This document shows, piece after piece, positions 60,816 to 64,000 of a stretch of 64,000 nt of DNA. Location: NCBI GenBank assembly GCA_916610825.1, contig OU744447.1:25669037-25733036 (forward strand), read 5' to 3'. Source of the stretch: Haliclystus octoradiatus. Its lineage: Eukaryota; Cnidaria; Staurozoa; Stauromedusae; Haliclystidae. The stretch's first letter is position 1; each line of letters opens with the position of its first letter. The notes under the pieces are model-generated. The model was not told the DNA's origin and did no database searches. It saw only the letters and a program-made list of their open reading frames with translations. A program made the translations under genes and the position numbers.

Positions 60816-61465
60816 GTGACCACTTTCGATCGTAAATCGTTTCCCTGATAACTTTCTTTCTTCACATTTGTCTCACAATCACGACTAATATGACCAATCT
60901 GATTACACGAATAACAACGAATTGTTGGCGATTGACCAGACACAAACGATGATCGCTTTGACTTTGCCACAACAACCACATCCGCATGGCGTTCGACTTC
61001 CATTAAAACACGGGCTCGTGATACCAACAATTCATCCAATGGATTGTCCAGCATCCTCAATTGTTGAGCAACATTTTCTGGTAAACCTGATACGAATGCA
61101 ACAGAAGCAGCGTTTACACCAGCCAACTCTGACAAACGTTGCAAATCGGCAAAAAACGAGTCAATGTTTTCATTGTTCTGCAGTGTACGACACTTCAATT
61201 GCTCCCAAGCAGCGTGCCGTGAGATCGAAAATGCAGACATTAACTTCTTCTTCACAATCAATAAATCTCCACGATCTAAATCATCAATTTTGTCGTACAC
61301 CAAAAAGGCAGGTCCAAGTAACATCAACGGTACCAACGTTGCTCTGTCGGCAATAGATAAAGATTGAAGTTTACAAATAGCTTCAAAACGTCTCCACCAT
61401 TCAGCAAAGTCACCATCACCATTGTACTTGCTCACCACGTCAGTAATTTTAATTTTCGACGACAT
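60704..61465 (-). CDS. gag: gag of the Gypsy-type element
   Basis: A 253-codon frame with a capsid-like N-terminal part and two CCHC zinc knuckles (CYSCNQIGHISRDC and CYKCGQVGHFANGC) near the C-terminus. The ATG lies only 12 bases inside the 5' LTR, an unusually short leader. Confidence 0.9.
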   Translation of the reverse strand: MSSKIKITDVVSKYNGDGDFAEWWRRFEAICKLQSLSIADRATLVPLMLLGPAFLVYDKIDDLDRGDLLIVKKKLMSAFSISRHAAWEQLKCRTLQNNENIDSFFADLQRLSELAGVNAASVAFVSGLPENVAQQLRMLDNPLDELLVSRARVLMEVERHADVVVVAKSKRSSFVSGQSPTIRCYSCNQIGHISRDCETNVKKESYQGNDLRSKVVTCYKCGQVGHFANGCAKVSGNVQGATSSMEQVVAPRQ

Positions 61466-61477
61466 GGCCCGTTAGCT

Positions 61478-61749
61478 TGTAAGAAATCAATGCAAAAACC
61501 ACAACACAGTTAACAACACATCCAACTTTCTTCAACGTTATAACACCACTGCCCATCAAAAAACCTACCGACATTCTTGATTATATCTTTGTCGGGGAAA
61601 TACAAAAGAAAAATGCTGACGCTATATCATTTTACATTCTCACGTCATCTATTTATTTAATACAAATACATTACGTCATGCATAACAACGAGGTTAAAAC
61701 ATAAGTAAGGCTAACATATAAAAATGTCAATAAGACTAACATCGGCACA
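61478..61749 (-). repeat. 5' LTR of the Gypsy-type element
   Basis: 272 bp, identical to 57528-57799; followed by the second GTGAC target copy. Confidence 0.95.
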
Positions 61750-61754
61750 GTGAC

Positions 61755-62554
61755 TAACTATTTTTAGACGAAGCCTATGTGTTTACAAACATAATTTGGA
61801 GTCAATGATCAAAGTATCCGTATTAAAAATCGAATTCACCTGATGTTATAATTTCATTTTGTTTCGGCGATAAATTTCGATTTTGAATGCTAACAAATCT
61901 CTTCCCGATCTTTCAATCCCTAATATTCTTGTATCAAGTAAGAACGAACATGAAATTCTGAATCAGTCGAGTTCAGTTGTAGCTTTCAACTCTGTCTTCC
62001 TTCCTCAATTCGTATGATGCTAGTAGCAAGTGAATTGATTTTCATGGTACACATTTATTCAAGCGTCGAAAGCCCTTACGATTTCCACCTCCATTGCTCT
62101 TACAACTTTCCAAACCAGTTCGTTGATAAAATACTAAGCAGAATGCTTCAATGTTCGTTTTACGAAATGTTTTCCAAAATGTTTTGCAAAATCGCGTATG
62201 TGTGCAAAGGAGACACAAAGACGGGCCGTGTATCATGAAAACAAGTGATTGAAATCTGGGTCCAGATTTCAAAGACAAAAACATGCAAAGGCTACTGGTC
62301 ATTTTATGGTCTTTAAGGTAGAACAAGCTTTTATTTTCAGGTTGGAATATCACGTTTCGAGTTTAAATGTTTCCGCGTTGTTAAAACGATTAGTCGATTC
62401 AAACGCAAAGACAATTATCAATCAGTTCACATTGCACCTCAATAATAATATAAAAGTCGTTTTATTATAGATGTTAAATAGCTGAATAGTCGTCTTTGTA
62501 AAGTTTTCATAAATTTTATAATTTGAGAGGATTTCTTGGAACAACTGTTTTATA
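61755..62554. other. No gene recognised
   Basis: Overlapping short frames on both strands around 62014-62470, none with motif or splice framing. Probably intronic. Confidence 0.4.
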
Positions 62555-62930
62555 GAACGCCCCGGAGTAGCAGATATATAGAAGTGCCTCGGACATAGGG
62601 TCTAAAAACATTTCCAGAATGAAATGAAATTCCCGTGATGACGATTAAGAATATGATGATAATATTAAAAGCATACAACAGATAATTCATGCTAAGACAG
62701 ATAATTTTATAAGGGTATAATTCCCGCTATGAAAGCGCTATAAAAATTGCTATTATTTTGTGCGTCGGACATAACTATATTTGAATGAAGACTCAGTTTC
62801 TCAAAAGGGATAGATACCGTGATGTGTGCCCAGTGAATAACAGGTCACATGAAATCAACTATCATAATAATCTTAAAGATCAGGGGTGACATTAAAGCGG
62901 CTGGGGCTACTTTTCACCCTAGAGGATTCT
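62555..62930 (+). repeat. Dispersed repeat, copy 2
   Basis: Direct counterpart of 53585-53940 (see that entry). Followed about 310 bases later by a Helitron-like 3' end, so it may lie inside such an element. Confidence 0.65.
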
Positions 62931-63239
62931 CAGCTCTGTTATCAGGGAATCAGTTTTGGAAACGTTTGGTATTTCAAGCAGAATTTTCAAATGTTTAACT
63001 TTAATTATTTTTACTCTATGCGAAGGTTCGTGTCAGAATCAACAGTCGGGGGGCAATCCAACTTACCAGTTTGGTGGCAAGATGTGGGAAATTATTGATA
63101 TTGATTAACAATAAAATGAGATAGTATCCCCTGAAATGAAAAAAAATTGAAGATTTGAAAATAATTGAAATTCTTAATAATATAATCAAATCAAGCAAAA
63201 CCCAAAATTTCACTGAAATGTTGATTCTGACTCGAACCT

Positions 63240-63303
63240 GCACATATAGTAATCAGAAAGTTTTATCATCCAAGGTCCAGTACTGGACTTACACTAATTG
63301 CTA
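63240..63303 (+). mobile_element. Helitron-like 3' terminus (third complete end)
   Basis: GAAAGTTTTATCATCCAAGG, then the hairpin GGTCCA-GTAC-TGGACT, then TTACACTAATTGCTAG and T, matching the last 60 bases of copies A and B. Sequence further left does not match A or B, so a different member of the family ends here. Confidence 0.6.
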
Positions 63304-63521
63304 GTAAAAGCTACATATAACCCAAACCCTTTGTTTTCAATAGTTCTGCGCCCATTAACCTTATTAACTTTTTTTGAAAAGGTGGTAAATGAGGATAAAA
63401 ATAAACGTAATAATATATTTGATAAGGAATGACATAGAAATAATTTCACTAAAATATACTGATTGCTGGCCATAACGAATGAGTGGTTTGTAAATTGCTA
63501 TTTTACTTTCTCGCAATCTAG

Positions 63522-63750
63522 CAATAGAGTTAATACTGATGGTTCTCCTGGTTCGTTTGAAAGGTGCAATGGATCACACCTTTCTAAGCCAGACGGAAAT
63601 GCATATTACATTATTGATCTGAAAGGAGGAGAAGAACAATATGAGTTAGTGAATAATGAATTGCAACGTAGAAGGTGTGCTGCATCAACTCCGGAAGGCG
63701 AAAACAAAACTGCCATGACTGTAAGAAAGTATTTATATGAAGTCTTATAG
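63522..63750 (+). CDS. Terminal exon: tyrosine-rich cytoplasmic tail of a membrane protein
   Basis: Acceptor tttctcgcaatctag (AG 63520-63521). The exon starts with one base that completes a codon left by the donor at 50606 (TC + C = Ser) and then reads NRVNTDGSPGSFERC... for 75 residues to a TAG. It is polar and contains DGNAYYIIDLKGG, EEQYELVNN and KYLYEVL, giving several YxxI/L/V tyrosine motifs of the kind used for SH2 binding or endocytosis, including a YEVL three residues from the C-terminus. No enzyme domain. Joined to the transmembrane exon at 50525-50606 it would form a receptor or adaptor tail; other exons may lie between. The product is not recognised. Confidence 0.55.
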
Positions 63751-64000
63751 AATTCAACTTTTTTCAATTATTTTGTGTTGTCTACTTATAACTATAATCT
63801 ATTTTGTTGGAACAAGTACAACAGACAGCGGTATTGGAGATTTTCTATCTTAACTAGGGGAGACCCGGATGGCTACGGATAAGGTGGTAAACAACAAGCA
63901 GGTTTCATTTGAGTACAAAATATGTCTTCCGATAAATTAACTTGTGAAAGAAGGCTATACCCATTGCATAAATTTTAGATTTTTTACCAAGAAAGAAAAT
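63751..64000. other. 3' flank of the terminal exon
   Basis: AT-rich; no AATAAA was found before the window ends, so the polyadenylation site is probably outside or non-canonical. Confidence 0.35.

Larger units (their letters stand above)
57528..61749 (-). mobile_element. Gypsy-type LTR retrotransposon, whole-looking and very young
   Basis: Two 272-bp LTRs (57528-57799 and 61478-61749), identical as far as I can read, bound the element. They begin TG and end CA, and a 5-bp target duplication GTGAC lies at 57523-57527 and 61750-61754. On the minus strand the parts run 5' LTR, gag, pol (protease, reverse transcriptase, RNase H, integrase), 3' LTR; the order fits Ty3/Gypsy. No envelope gene is seen. 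No breaks are evident. Identical LTRs imply a very recent insertion, possibly polymorphic in the population. It lies within the proposed intron of the membrane-protein gene, in the opposite orientation. Confidence 0.9.

Noticed and set aside
58984-61367. Plus-strand frames of 136, 144 and 67 codons
   Set aside because: They are shadows of the minus-strand gag and pol frames of the Gypsy-type element.

Overview
This is animal genomic DNA: AT-rich, with spliced genes whose GT/AG boundaries can be read by eye, poly-C2H2 zinc-finger exons, and a very dense load of transposable elements. The mix (CR1/L2-like LINE, BEL/Pao and Gypsy-type LTR elements, hAT and Harbinger-type MITEs, Helitron-like repeats, frequent TAGGCCTA palindromes) suits a marine invertebrate, possibly a tunicate. 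The species assignment is inference only.

Region 1 (1-24 kb) is a cluster of zinc-finger genes. A C2H2 exon (30-1792) ends a gene that begins left of the window. A second gene starts near 11.2 kb. Its first three coding exons (11261-11391, 12138-12314, 16739-16998) encode two BPTF-like PHD fingers, and they splice in perfect phase to a C2H2 exon (19058-20247), giving a predicted 585-residue PHD-PHD-C2H2 protein. A further C2H2 exon (23051-23994) has the same acceptor phase and a related first finger, so it could be an alternative last exon or belong to a sister gene. All three zinc-finger exons open with a phase-1 acceptor and a degenerate C2H2 finger. This looks like a lineage-specific family joining a histone-reading module to a fast-evolving DNA-binding array, comparable in layout to KRAB or ZAD zinc-finger families, and it is the main candidate for something undescribed. 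Downstream of the stop at 20245 lie decayed fingers. The introns are full of transposons, including two hAT-type elements with recognisable 8-bp target duplications.

Region 2 (24-38 kb) holds a broken CR1/L2-like LINE (about 24.7-27.3 kb), a stretch with nothing recognisable, and an old, heavily broken BEL/Pao LTR retrotransposon (30531-37518) flanked by a 5-bp target duplication.

Region 3 (38.5-53.3 kb) carries three copies of a Helitron-like repeat. Two are head-to-tail neighbours. The third is truncated and contains a hAT-type insertion whose empty site is visible in the other two copies. Between them lie weak candidate exons (44-47 kb) and several inverted-repeat elements.

Region 4 (50.5-64 kb): a transmembrane exon (50525-50606) and a tyrosine-rich terminal exon (63522-63750) match in phase and probably form one membrane-protein gene with an intron of nearly 13 kb. 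That intron contains a large inverted-repeat element with a 204-bp satellite core and a Harbinger-type MITE (54.2-57.1 kb), and a very young, whole-looking Gypsy-type LTR element on the minus strand (57528-61749) with two identical LTRs.
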